Assembly (NCBI GenBank): GCA_947359465.1
Contig: OX375882.1
Coordinates: forward strand, 49,605,509 to 49,669,508
Reading direction: 5' to 3'
Origin: Metellina segmentata
Lineage: Eukaryota > Arthropoda > Arachnida > Araneae > Tetragnathidae
Length of the DNA: 64,000 nt
Positions within the stretch are counted from its first letter, which is position 1. Every line of letters begins with the position of its first letter. Under the pieces are notes generated by a model. That model ran no database searches, had not been told where the DNA came from, and saw only the letters and a list, made by a program, of their open reading frames with translations. The position numbers were made by a program, and so were the translations under genes. Shown here one piece after another: positions 11,032 through 22,612 of this stretch.

Positions 11032-11455
11032 TAGGATAAAACATCGTTATTTTGCATTGTTTTCCCAAGATAAGCGCTTGAATTTTCATATCTTTTTCTA
11101 TAAATTTTATAGAATGGCAATAGTACAAAATATTTTTTAATTAAACGGTTTTCTCATGAGTCTACTAACATAGACGAATATTGCGAACACCAACGGTTCT
11201 TTCTAGAAGCGGCCATGTTTAAATAAAAAAATTGCAACACCATGAAGGGATCATGCAAATTAAATGAAACTTGAAGGAAATGCAAAACATGTTAGGTTAT
11301 GCAAATGATTAGAATTACAAAGGCTGTTAGCTGAATATGTGGGCTGAAAAACACCCTCTAAACTTCCAAGTGAACCTTGTATAAAAGCACTGTTAAGGTG
11401 TATTGAAATGCGATAATTGTCATTTGACTGTTGTATATGATTGATAAGAAGTCAA

Positions 11456-12902
11456 TATGCCTCGCTAAAAACGCAGAGTGCCATACGAGCAACTACCATA
11501 GTTCGAACGGGGCTGAATGATCCGCCTCCGTGAGGATGGACTTTCGTATCATGAAATCTCTATTTTCACGGGGCGTAATGCCACAACAGTGATGCGTGTG
11601 TGGAAGAGATGGACAAGTCGAAGCCCCGACAGGTGGCCACGCAATATGACGTCACCAGGGGACGACGGACACCTCATTCGCATGGTGCTGTTGGACCAGA
11701 CAGCGTCCTCTCGTGCGTAGGCACAACATTGGAGCACGTCTACAGAGGTGTCATTGTCTGCCCCCATGGTTCCTCGACGTCTGCTGCGCCATGGGCTAAG
11801 TGGAAGAATTCCTCTGCGCTTATTCCCTTGACACCGAATCACCGACGCGCCCGGCTACAATGGGCTCTCCAATCCAACACAGCCAATGTCGTGCTGATTG
11901 GCAACAAGCCGTCTTCTTAGATGAGTCTTTCTACAATCTGGACAATAATGATGGACGCGTACTCGTCAGACGCTACAAAGGTGAACGCCTTCTCCCGGAG
12001 TGTCTAAGGCCCGGTGCACAAATTCGATTTTTCACTGTGCGGCACCGAAGCCCAACTATGCACACATAACCGTGAAATGACGCAAGATCTCATTTCGCGC
12101 CATTTGCAATATATATTCTATCGAAGAAAACGTGTTTATTTCGCTTGCTTGGTGCAAAATAAGTATATTTTGAAACAAAATAGACGTTACTGGATACAAC
12201 CATTCATTAATTATTATTTATATTCCATTTATTTATGAAAACAAGGTTTTTTAGACCGGAGAAGGGTGTGCGGCGAGCTGCGGCGCCGTGGGGAACTGCG
12301 GTACAATTTGCACACAAGATTGACGTGCGTCGCCGCAGCGGCGCCGGAGACATGTGTGCACTACTCCATTGGATCTAATGTATCTCAGACCGCACTTGCG
12401 TTGCGGCAGCGGCGCCGAACGTTGAAAAACCGGATGTGTGCACCGGGCCTTGTTCAGCGTCATACTGGACGAACGCCTTCCGTTGTGGTCTGAGACGCTA
12501 TAGGATATCATGGACGATCCCGCCTACTCCATATTGAGGGGACCCTGAACAGAGGGAGCTACATCAGAGAAGTTGGGAAGTTCGATGTTCTACCCCTCCT
12601 GCAACGCATTACAGGAGCTGTATTTCAACAAGACAATGCCCGCCCACATGTTGCTCGTAATCTACAAGCCTTTTTCCTTTATCGACAGGTTCCGCTTCTT
12701 CCGAGGCCTGCACTTTCCCCTGATATATCGTCCATTGAGCAATTACATCGGTTGGTGATTTGCTCGTCGGACAGAGAGTACAGCTGAACTTTGGCATCGG
12801 ATAGAGTGCATCTGGAATACCATTCCGAAGGATGACATTCAAAATCCTTATAATTCGATGCCACGACGTGTACAGGCTCGTGGCGGCTGCACAAGATATT
12901 GA
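11456..12902 (+). pseudogene. Tc1 (DD34E) transposase pseudogene
   Basis: Starts MPR at 11456 with early stops, then the helix-turn-helix part LREDGLSYHEISIFTGR followed by TTVMRVWKRW (frame 11517-11720). Later pieces in shifted frames include VFLDESFYNLDNNDGRVLVR (first catalytic aspartate region). After the nested MITE come VVVWGAISYHGRSRLLHIEG, then FQQDNARPHVA and ALSPDISSIEQ. The second aspartate and the glutamate are 34 residues apart. The C-terminus SMPRRVQARGGCTRY ends at 12902. All three catalytic acids are present, but the frame is disrupted. Confidence 0.85.
12006..12451. mobile_element. GC-rich MITE nested in the Tc1 transposase
   Basis: Inverted ends AAGGCCCGGTGCACA (12006-12020) and TGTGCACCGGGCCTT (12437-12451) are perfect 15-mers. 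The subterminal parts are rich in CTGCGGCGCCG-type sequence, in contrast to an AT-rich middle. The interruption splits the Tc1 transposase between GERLLPE and QRHTGRTPSVVVWG. The GGCCCGGTGCACA end resembles PIF/Harbinger MITEs, but a 3-bp TWA duplication is not clearly preserved (TAA left, TTG right), so the superfamily is tentative. Confidence 0.75.
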
Positions 12903-13126
12903 TTTTAGGCATTGGTTTTGTTTTATTGCTCTGTAAATATGATCGTTTATTTAAACCACCATAAGTAATACGTGGAAAAAATTTCATTTATTTCTGATGA
13001 TTATTTCATAGTGTTGCAATTTTCACAATAGTAGTGTAATAGTCGTTTCTAATTCACACACACACACAGTTGCTCATGCCAAAATTAATTTCTAAAATTT
13101 CCAAGGTTGCTATATTAGCTAGATAC

Positions 13127-13626
13127 TAGGGATGCTACATCGATAGCAAACCATCGATGTTTTGAAATATCGATGTTCAAAATTAAAACATCGATGTTGA
13201 TAATACATCGCCCCCAAACCATCGATGTTTTTAAAATTCAGTGTATTTAAACTTGTTTCCCCATTTCTTAACACTGGTTTAGCAACTTGTGATGCGACAT
13301 CGGCTCCAATACATCGATGTTTTTTTCTAAAACATCAATGTTTAGAAAACATCGACATCGATGTCGCGTCCCTACTTTTCAGACCCTTCATCCTTGGTCA
13401 CTTTGGTCTAAAAGTGTGTTTAATTTGCTGATTATGAAAATTATGCTACTTGGTTATTTTTTAAATTTTTATAACGGTACTTTGTTCATTTAAAAATAAA
13501 ACATCGACAACGTAAAAACATCGACAAGTATAAACATCGATGTTACAAAAACATCGACCCCAATACATCGATGTTTTTTAAAAACATCGATGTTTTGAAA
13601 ACATCGACATCGATGTCGCATCCCTA
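13127..13626. mobile_element. Palindrome-rich hAT MITE
   Basis: Ends TAGGGATGCTACATCGAT and, inverted, TAGGGATGCGACATCGATGT are flanked by perfect 8-bp duplications CTAGATAC (13119-13126 and 13627-13634), typical of hAT. The 500-bp body is made largely of AACATCGATGTT-type palindromes. A second copy of the right end (ATCGATGTCGCGTCCCTA, ending near 13375) lies inside, suggesting a composite of two insertions or an internal duplication. No transposase is encoded. Confidence 0.88.
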
Positions 13627-13811
13627 CTAGATACCAGTCCTTTCTTAAAAGGTTTTTGTCATGTATATTTTACTTGTAATGGGTCATTTTCTTTATCGAC
13701 TGTCCCAAATATTCAGAATTTTGGTTTATGTTTCGAAAAGAAAAATGATGTTCAGAATAAATAATCATTAGAATTTAAATTGCGTGATATGGTAATGGGA
13801 ATTTTAGTTAA

Positions 13812-14034
13812 CGTCGTACTGGAGGAACACAACGGGCTATTGACGACGGTCCGGGATCAATCCCTTAAGGGAAAGATCCGAGGACAACACCTCGTAATTT
13901 TGAACCACGGTCAGATGACGAAGTAACACTTGAGCTAGCACCCCACTCTCCAAACTTCCACACCAACCCAACGTGAGGACTTTCGGCCACGACAGATTTA
14001 AGGTGCACCAGCCGCCTCTACAACATTTGCGTGA
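13812..14034 (-). repeat. tRNA-derived SINE body, 5' truncated
   Basis: In minus reading this contains CTTAAATCTGTCGTGGCCG, CCTCACGTTGGGTTGGTGTG, a GACCGTGGTTCAAAATTACG stretch and the tail GATCCCGGACCGTCGTC followed by GTACGACGTTAA. The same order recurs in at least seven other places in the window. The tRNA-like head is missing. Confidence 0.8.
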
Positions 14035-14320
14035 TAAAACTTTTTTTGAGAAATTAAAGCTTTCTTAGCAGTACTGGTAAAACAAACCAAGTACTTGTAT
14101 GAAACCAAAGCTCAATATACCATTCCAGTTTCTTCAAAATTTCATGGTTGATTTATATAAGTATAGACTCAGATTTAGTACGAAACTTGTCTAAATATGT
14201 AAGCATTGAAAATTCAGATAATGTATTCACTAAAATTAAAATATGATTTGTAAAGTATAAAACATTGTATTGAAAGATGTTGAATAAAGTTTTTTTGATA
14301 CTCGCACAAGTACTTAAATA

Positions 14321-15457
14321 CACTCATGTCCATATCGAGCTGATCTTGGGGAAGATCAATCCACTCAGCAAGCAATGCTTTCCGAAGTTCCGGTACACAT
14401 GTAGGAGGTGGTTGACGGACTGCAACTCGTCGGCCAAGCATGTATCACACATGCTCTATCGGATTCAAATCAGGTGAGAATGCTGGCCATTCCATACGGG
14501 TGATATCCACAGATTCAAGGCATTCGTTTACGATGTTTGCATGGTGAGGACGGGCGTTGTTATCCATAAACACAAATTCTGCGCCCATGGCACCCCTAAA
14601 CATACGAACATGTTGTTCCAGTAGGATGTCCCGATAAATTAGGTCTCCCATGGTTCCAATTTGAACATGTAGATCTGTTCTGGAGCCAGTATAATTCTGC
14701 TCCAAACGAGCAAACCTGTACTATCTTAACGGTGTCGTTCAATGATGTTGTCTTGGTGGTAGCGGATACCTGGCGTTGTCCATATGAACGTCCGCATTGA
14801 ATCAGACTCCAAGCTAAACCTGAACTCGTCGGAAAACATCACACAAGCACACTGTTACGATGTCCACATTGCATGTTCTCTACTACAGGCTAACCGCTGG
14901 CGACAGTGAGTTGCCGTGAGCGGAACACATCTGACAGGCCTGCGAGCATGGAGACCAACATGTCCCAAACGTCTGTAAACAATTTGCCTCGAAACTGTCG
15001 TACCTTTGGCTGGAGATAGCTGACGAGAAAGATCGAATGCTGTGATCTGTCTGCTTCTTTTTGCAGTTACTGCCAATTACCGGTCGTCATTCGGCGTTGA
15101 AACTCGGGGGCGACCTGTACTGTAACGTCTACTGACATTTCCATCGTTTTGGAATCGTTGCCAAAGCCTAGAGATGCCACTTTGGGCGATTCCAAGTTCC
15201 ACTGAAACTTCCGTCTGAGTACGTCCACATACCAGGCAGCCGATAATTCTACCACGTAAAAAATCATCGACATGCGTCCTCTGTGCCATAACTATTCGGT
15301 TGTGGCACTGAGCGGCTTACAGAACGCTTGTGAACAATTTTACTTATTTGCTACCATTCCTTATAAGATGTGTGCGATAATTATACAGGTGAAATTTTTA
15401 CTTTAGAGTTCGATTTCCGTGTGATTCTGAACTGTCCTTAATTAATGGACATGAGTG
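14321..15457 (-). mobile_element. Degenerate Tc1-like element
   Basis: The perfect inverted ends CACTCATGTCCAT (14321-14333) and ATGGACATGAGTG (15445-15457) are flanked by TA on both sides (14319-14320 and 15458-15459). The 1,137-bp length is right for a Tc1 element whose transposase almost fills it. Confidence 0.9.
14322..15289 (-). pseudogene. Tc1-like transposase pseudogene, apparent DD35E spacing
   Basis: Segments on the minus strand in changing frames: MAQRTHVDDFLRGRIIGCLV at the N-terminal helix-turn-helix (15077-15289), RQIVYRRLGHVGLHARRPVR in the second DNA-binding part (14855-15076), then FMDNNARPHHANIV and FSPDLNPIEHV in the catalytic core (14445-14705), then LGRRVAVRQPPP to the C-terminus. 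I count 35 residues between the D of MDNN and the E of PIEH, one more than usual for Tc1. Frameshifts near 14440, 14850 and 15075 disable it. Confidence 0.85.
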
Positions 15458-15459
15458 TA

Positions 15460-16079
15460 TTATGATAACACCGATGGAAAAAAATTATGATGCGCGTATT
15501 CAGGAAATATAAATGTCGAGCCAGTCTTTTCTCCGTGTTCCCTAATTCGTTCGAATTTCCGTATTTTTTAACTATGCGAATTGTAGGCTGTGCAGGTTCG
15601 ATTCATCCCTGGGTGTATTTCTTCAGTGTCACAAAAGTTTTCTTTACAGACCCTTAAAACCATCTGTAATGAATATTGTATTAAATAAATATTTCACTGT
15701 TTTCTGAAATACATGTGAATAGTTTACCAATCAAGCTTCACCTTCCCACTCGTCAAATAATCTTCAGTTTGAATTTTTATTTATTATTTATTTATGATGT
15801 GAATTTCAGACGATCTGAGAACTCAAAAACATATTCGTTCACATTTCGATAACAAAAGAAAACGCTTGGATTCACTATGGTACCGAAATCAAAACCTTCA
15901 AGAGCTGAGTGTCGCAGCCTAAGTAGCCTACCATACAATTGTAGACCCTACATCTACGGCTTACAAGTCGTCAAAATTTCCAAGATATGAGTTTTTTAAG
16001 CTTTTCTCTAGACTAGAATAGAGAGATCTTTAGATTGGTGAAATTAACTAGTTCATTTTTTCATTGTATAAAGAACGTA
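15460..16079. other. Non-coding stretch, nothing recognised
   Basis: No ORF of note, no repeat ends, no RNA-like fold recognised between the Tc1 relic and a small TTAA MITE. Confidence 0.5.
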
Positions 16080-16083
16080 TTAA

Positions 16084-16282
16084 CCTTTTGACTACGGCTA
16101 TAGATATAACAAGCGCGATTCTTTGCGCGGCTCGTAACTTTCAAGGTACAACTGCTATACCGGTCTAAATTCTTTATTAGTACGATTTTTATAACTTTCA
16201 AGGTACAATTGTTGTATTGGCCGTAGTCTAAATTCTTTCTTTACGCGATCCAGGTACAACTGCGTACGTAGTCCCCTAAAGG
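16084..16282. mobile_element. Short TTAA-flanked MITE with internal repeats
   Basis: TTAA at 16080-16083 and 16283-16286 flank the imperfect inverted ends CCTTTTGACTACGG and, inverted, CCTTTAGGGGACTACG. Inside, TAACTTTCAAGGTACAA occurs twice (near 16135 and 16194), followed by a third degenerate GGTACAACTG. The TTAA target suggests a piggyBac-type MITE. Confidence 0.65.
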
Positions 16283-16379
16283 TTAAGAGATTAAAAATTT
16301 CCACTTAGTTTTTTCAACTGTTTTTTGACGTTTTTCACTTGTAAGACGGTGATTATGTATTAAAAAGACTGTAACTTCA

Positions 16380-16935
16380 AGGGATAAGAATATAATCTTG
16401 CCGTTATATAAGGGTTTAGTAAGACCACATCTAGAATATGCTGTACAATTCTGGCTTCCATATATGAGAAAGGATAAAGAATTAATTGAAAGGGTTCAGC
16501 CCAGAGCTACAAAAATAATAAAGGGGATAGCAAATCTCGACTGTAATGAACGTTTAAGTAAGCTAAACATGTATACACTGGAAAGAAGAAGAAGGAGGGG
16601 GGATTTGATTCAGCTTTTCAAGTTGGTAAAACAAGGGGACACAGAGGGCTAAAATTTCAATAGGGATAACAGAACAAGGGGCCATGGGTATAAATTGAAT
16701 AAGGCACATTTGAATCGGGATTTAAGGAAAAACTACTACTTTAATAGGGTAATAGACAATTGGAACGCATTGCCAGAGAATATAGTTAATTCAAAGGGAG
16801 TGTACGAATTTAAGATACAATTGGATAGCCAGTGGGAATTGGGGAATTCATAAACAAAGGACCAGCCTTGTTGGGCTTGAGCCTGTAGCTGGTTGTCAAT
16901 ATTTGTATTTGATTTGTATTTGCAAGTCCAAAGCC
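16380..16935 (+). pseudogene. Non-LTR retrotransposon (CR1-like) reverse transcriptase 3' end
   Basis: The frame reads LYKGLVRPHLEYAVQFWLPY followed by ERVQPRATKIIKGIANL and LNMYTLERRRRRGDLIQLFK, the conserved C-terminal part of CR1/jockey-clade reverse transcriptases. One in-frame TAA at 16650-16652 interrupts it; the same frame goes on through NRTRGHGYKLNKAHLNRDLR and VIDNWNALPENIV to a stop at 16853. The sequence after it ends in TTTGTATTTGATTTGTATTT, like a CR1-type 3' tail. The element is strongly 5'-truncated and lacks an ATG. Confidence 0.85.
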
Positions 16936-16939
16936 GGAA

Positions 16940-18395
16940 TGGCCCCAAACGCGGAGTCATTCTTCAGATATTGAAAGTACACTTGATAGTGATCTAACAA
17001 CCTTTCACTTCTCAAAAATACCATACCAAGTTAACTTTGATGACTACCTTTTGATGATTTTAGTGTAAATTAAAAAATAATGCCCATTTAAATACATTTT
17101 TACTGCCTTGTTAGCACTTGTAATTAGCGTGTTTAATTACCTGTTATTAGCAAAGAAAATCGAAAAACACTGACTAATAAGGGCCGTGTACTTATGGGTG
17201 GCACATATTGGTTCAACATCAGCTATGGGGATATTAAATAGACTGAGATACACACACAAACCGACCTGTTTTTTGATAGGACACTACTATACGTATGGGT
17301 ATGTAGGATGTGCTGTCACACGTCTGATCAATGTATAGGCTGCCTAAAAACAATAATCCTCGCAGAATTAATAAAAAATATTAGTTAGGTGTATAACATG
17401 CTAAATGTATCACTGCACTACAAATATTCTGCGTTTTTATATGTACAACGTGTTCTCTCCTATCGTATCACTCTTTTTCGTTCCAAGAGAGCCCTTCGTA
17501 AAACGCCATCACCCTTTTAGAGCCAATATGTCATATATGGTTGACCCCTTACAAGCTTAAACATAGAGTGCAGCTCTTAAGGGTGTGCGCAGTTTACACC
17601 CCTGATGTGCAAAGTACTTCCAGCCCCAGGAAATGCGTAGTGTTCCAGGAACCGTTCTTTCCGAGGGAGGGAAGTATGTGCTTCTTTCCCCGCTCCCTAT
17701 CTCAAAACAGGTGCCCTTTGGAGAGAAAGGGGACCGCCCGGAGCACATCAGTCTTGAAATCGGCGCATTTATCTTTCATTGACTTATTTTAGCAGCCGAC
17801 ATAAAAGAAAAAGTTCAAAAGGGGGAGTTCGGAATCCATCAAGTCTCTTCGCTCGTCGATGCCGAACATAAGAACGTAGACAGCAGTACCTTCTATAGAC
17901 CTTGGTAGCATTCATAGCTAGGGAAAGGGAAGATCAAAAGGCGCAATAGTGCCTAATACTGGCGTTACAATTGTGGAATGTGGATGATCCAAGCTCGGAT
18001 CCTATCTAAGTTGGGCTTCAAAATGATTTGCACTTTATTGTCTTCGAGGAAAAGAATCTAGTTGACCGTCTTGGAGCTTGAGGCTGTATTTTGCGAAGAC
18101 GGGGAAATGAAAGGGAACAAGCAAAGAATGAGAGGTGTGCAAGGACCAACTACACATATTATCTGGATTGGCTGCTAGCTTCAGTAGGAAGCAAGGGGTA
18201 AAGGAGAAGAGTCTGTGCTGAAGGCACTCACGCGGTGGGCCTTAGGAGTCCATTTTAATATATATCTGAGGGCCCCACAAGATATTAAAAGAAAAACTAA
18301 AATTAAATTTCGCTTTTTGAAATGAAGTGAATAGCGCATTTGCCAGTTGGAGACATTTGTGAAATAAAAATAAGTATGTGTATTTTTTTAATAAA
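16940..18395. other. Non-coding stretch, no gene recognised
   Basis: About 1.45 kb with no recognisable product. The part 17440-18260 is richer in GC than its surroundings and has an 83-codon frame at 17541-17792 without family resemblance. I cannot assign it to any element. Confidence 0.4.
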
Positions 18396-18398
18396 GGC

Positions 18399-18725
18399 TG
18401 TGGTAGATCTATTGGAAGAGTAGCTGATTAGCAACCAGAGGGTGTTTCGAGTTCGAAACTCGATCCAACCAAAGATCATCGTGTATATATGGACTGATGT
18501 ACGTTAAATCTGTCGTAGCCTCAAATGTCCTTACATTGGCACTTTGTGGAAAATTGTATAGTGGGATGCCAATTCAGAGGATACTTTCATCATCTCATCA
18601 TGTTTCAAAATTACTAGGTGTCCTCGGATTTTTAGTTTTGGTATTAATCCCAGACCATCTGTAATAGCCCGTTGTGTTGCTCCCGTGCGACGTTAATTTA
18701 ATTATTCACCTCCGAATGTTACTTT
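18399..18725 (+). repeat. tRNA-derived SINE, near full length
   Basis: The tRNA-like head AAGAGTAGCTGATTAGCAAC with the B-box-like GAGTTCGAAACTCG is followed by the shared body (GTTAAATCTGTCGTAGCC, then ATTACTAGGTGTCCTCGG) and tail (GTGCGACGTTAATTTAATTA). It is diverged from the other copies. The head cannot fold into a normal tRNA with an acceptor stem, so I call a SINE, not a tRNA gene. Confidence 0.75.
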
Positions 18726-21700
18726 TTAATTAAGGAATACCAGGCTTCAACGAATGCTACGCTACTGTGCTCTGCTATGAACAATGTATATAGGAAAGAG
18801 GTATTTAGTTCACTCCCCCCTAATTGAACACCTAATCAGTCAATGAAACATTTCGTACCATTACGATAGAAATGTTAGAACGTGGGTTTTGCCCACTACT
18901 TTCAAGGATCGTGAACTGAGCTTTTTGTTTCAAAAAGCTTAATTATTGAGAGGATAAGAGAGTACCGTACAAAATCGGCATTAATCACGCGCCAGGATCA
19001 ACTGTGCATATCAGTTGGATTGAGGCTAACATCTATATAGGTAGATTGGGTAGAAGAATGGGGAGACCTGCTGTACTGTACATGGAAACACTCCTAACAA
19101 AACATACAGGAATCATCAAACATCCGAACGATCGGGAATCAGCGTCAGTCACGTGGTTCGGTGTCAAGGAGCTCGCATAGTCGTAAATGATAAAGAGAGT
19201 GAAAAAAATCAAAAACGATGTCTATCAAGATTTACGTCAAAAATAAACCTTGTTTTAAACATAAGACTTTCCTGATTCAATCAATGACTTAATTTTTTTT
19301 CAACAGGGGATGCCGGGCTTTTGTGCTTAGGTGGGCACTTACGCTACTGTCAGAGTTATGCAAGTAGATCGAGCAGTGGTGTAAGAAAAAGATAAACTGG
19401 CTATATGGATGTAGGAGATGGTGGCACTCTCGAAGTGTTCTTGGTGCTACAAGAATGAATTCTGGAGTTTGATAAATTGATGTGAATCGAAATTTTATCA
19501 AGCCTATAAGAAGAAGAATTGATGACAGGTATGAAGATAGTCAAATACAAATAAGAATAACGAAATTATCAGAAAACGAAATTTTCGATTTCTAAATAAA
19601 GCGTCTGGATATGAATTGAACAAGACGAAAAAATCTTTTGTTTATTCTATGGTGGCATTCTATGAAGATTTATTCTATTTCTGAGTAAAGAAATGGGCCT
19701 ATAACACTGTGAACAACAACTTTCATCTCAAGAAAGTTTTTGTCAATGACGGTGCAAGACATGAAGATAACTTGGTAAACAAGACAGCCTTGGTATTCGA
19801 CACTTCAGGGCACTTGAGACTAATTCGAAAGAACGAGTTTTTATAAAATGGTAAGAATCGTTAAAGTTAATAAAGATTTGTAGTAAAATGGTGTTTTTCA
19901 CTGTTTCTGTTGTATGGGAAGAGTTCTTTAAAAACGTAATTCGCTCTTTAAGATGTTTCCGATATAGTGTCGTGCAGAGAGCTTATAAGGGGTAGGGACT
20001 CAAACTTTTAAAAAGAACCATACCAGAACCTCTAATTTGAATTAACTCTGGAATAGTTTTAAGAATAGACATGTGTACTTAACTAGATCAAAAATGTAAA
20101 TAATGAGGAAACAGCAGAAGGGAAAATATTTTTACAACAATACTTTTATATTTGACTTATTTAAGTCAATAACTTCGTTAAATGCAATACTTCCCAGTTT
20201 GAACGAAACATAATAGTGTTAGTTTTCAATAAACTAAAAACACTAATTTCTCATGGGGATATTTAACAAAATATGAAAGCTCCATAATTAAAAAAGTATA
20301 CTTCAGAACATGAAAAGGGCTCTTAATATGGAATTTTTTCCATATTTACTTCCACATGTGCTACCATAAAAAAGCTACCCTTGTTTTAAGAAAAATTGAA
20401 TTCAAAAGAAAATTACACTCGAACGGTCACACAAACAAATATGTTTATGATAAACAAATAAAAAAAAAATATTTCATAATTTATTTTCTCTTAAACAATT
20501 GCTTTAAATAAACCTCAAAATTTTTTAGACCCACCTCAAAATACAAGAACTTTTTTGTTAAAAAAAATGTATTCTCGTTTGATGGCATAGAGACAAAAAG
20601 AAGCATTTTGGAAAAATTCCGATAGATTTTGATGATTAGTGTTCCATATCACATAGAGTTCCACATAATGTGCACCTACTCTATAAGCGTGCGTTTGGGG
20701 AACACATCTTCGTACGTTTTATTTTGTGCCATGTATTTCATAATAAATAAATACGAAAGTTTGTAGTAGTCAATCTTCATGGGTGGCAAAAAAAATATAT
20801 TTAAGGGGTGTTAAGATGGTCGAGTCTCTCCCACCCCAGCCTGATATTACGGTCATACGACCAAATGAGTGAGATCGGGTTACTCTAAATATTCAGTTAC
20901 CCTTAATAAGCGGTAAAATTTTAGCATTTGCCTCTCACGTTAGTGGAGGTAACTATAAACATATTGGGAAGGGGGACGAAATAGTGTCGTGCCCCTAGAA
21001 CTAGGCGCCCCTGATTATTATAAAAGGAAGCCTTTAAATTACACATCTGGTCTGAGATGAAATATCTGCGTGAAAAGTATTTCGTCGCTGAATAGAATAA
21101 TAATGGTATAAACCTCGGCATAATGAGAAGCATCTGTGATAGAACTTTCAGTATCGTGTATGTATACATAACCTCCCCCGGGTGGAGTAAGGAGATAACA
21201 TAAATATATGAAGCCATAATTCGGGCCGGGCGTCTACATCTGAAGATCAGAGATGATGTAAACAAGGGCCCGACGACGGAGCCAGCCATATCCTCTCAAC
21301 GCTGTTACTTTCGTTCCACATTTTTAAACGCTGAAAAGGCCCGTCATCGTTTCTGTCCGGCAAAAAATTTGAAACTAAAACAGAACACCGGAGGAGAAGA
21401 TAGTATTGTGTCTGAATCCAAGCGCACGCGGTCCGTCAAGTAACGCAAAATGTTTCGATGAAAGTAAATGGAAATTTTAAAAAATTCAATACCGATAATA
21501 GCTTGATCAGAACCACTGTACCAAACAGGATCAGGATTGATTTTTGTGAATTACCGTTACCAAAGCATCATTACTGGTTCTTTTAATTATAATTATCTTT
21601 TTAATCATAATTTACAATCTTAATGGATGTCTCGAATCTTGCCATCATCAAAACTGACCAAATCTCAATGGACGAGATATCTCGGTTATCAAGCTCTCGT

Positions 21701-21851
21701 CGTCTCTTGTCAATAGAAGAAAACTGACCAGACCTCGATCTTGTCGTCATCTAAAAATCTTGATGGCAATATCTTGATGACGTGACATCTTGATTAGCAA
21801 AATCGGTTTGATCTTGATGGACGAGATATCTCGTCGAAATCCCTTGGAAGG
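18726..21851. other. Long non-coding stretch with a palindrome cluster
   Basis: No gene or known element recognised over 3.1 kb. A 122-codon minus-strand frame at 20921-21289 starts MAGSVVGPLFTSSLIF and has no family resemblance I can see. Near the right end, 21620-21840 holds two CGAGATATCTCG palindromes and repeated CTTGATGGC or CTTGATGAC phrases. Confidence 0.4.
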
Positions 21852-21855
21852 TTAA

Positions 21856-22524
21856 GGGGACCATGGACTTTCAAAACAAATTTTTGTAATTTCTATCCGA
21901 GTGTTATGAAATTTACAGACTGTTTCCCCTAAATAAGCCTTTATATGAAGTTTGATTCAAGAATATATATTGTCATTCTAAAGTTATTACAAAAAAAAAA
22001 AACCGGTCGAAAATTGTGATTCATGAGCAATAGTTGATAGGGTGCATTAATTTTCCATGTATTATGAAAATTTTAATTCAAATAATAATTTTCAAAAATA
22101 TAAATCAAGCTAACTCCATTTTTAAAGTGCATTACTCAATTGTAAACTAAATGTTTTTGAAAACTAAAACATCTGAAATCTTGCAAAAAAGTATAGGTTA
22201 AGTAACATTTAAACTCAAATTTCAAAATTTTGAAACATGATAAATTTATTGTTTTTACTTAAATACATACATCAGATTGCAAGGATGATAAAAAATTTTT
22301 TTTAAAGGAAATCAATTAAAATCAGATCATTGGGAACATTTTGAAATCAGAATGTAAAAAATTTTCAGTTGGAGATCGAATTTTTGTAAATCTAATATAC
22401 TTAATCTTTGATGAATTAAAAATGCAGCTTCGTCAAAAATGATTGTAACTAAAACAAAATTTGCTTCCTATATTAATTTGATTTTTCGATTGATTTTGAT
22501 GATTTTTTTAAAGTCTATTGTCCC
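21856..22524. mobile_element. TTAA-flanked MITE, second family
   Basis: TTAA at 21852-21855 and 22525-22528 flank ends GGGGACCATGGACTTT and, inverted, GGGACAATAGACTTTA. The interior is AT-rich and non-coding. Ends differ from those of the MITE at 2796-3524, so this is a separate family using the same target. Confidence 0.75.
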
Positions 22525-22560
22525 TTAAGGAATCAATTTATAACACGTCAGTAGTAGCAA

Positions 22561-22565
<5 letters not shown>

Positions 22566-22609
<44 letters not shown>
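22566..22609 (+). repeat. (GA)n microsatellite, 22 units
   Basis: An uninterrupted run of GA dinucleotides, just outside the TTAA MITE. Confidence 0.97.

Positions 22610-22612
<3 letters not shown>

Larger units (their letters stand above)
11226..13028 (+). mobile_element. Degenerate Tc1-like element with nested MITE
   Basis: Ends AAAAATTGCAACACCATGAA (left) and the complementary TTCATAGTGTTGCAATTTT (right) lie next to TA dinucleotides near 11224 and 13029. The length without the nested 446-bp MITE is about 1.36 kb, close to a normal Tc1 element. The transposase inside is broken by stops and frameshifts. Confidence 0.8.

Noticed and set aside
20921..21289. 122-codon minus-strand ORF as a host gene
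   Set aside because: No recognisable family, no splice or promoter context, and no conserved motif; left as unexplained sequence.
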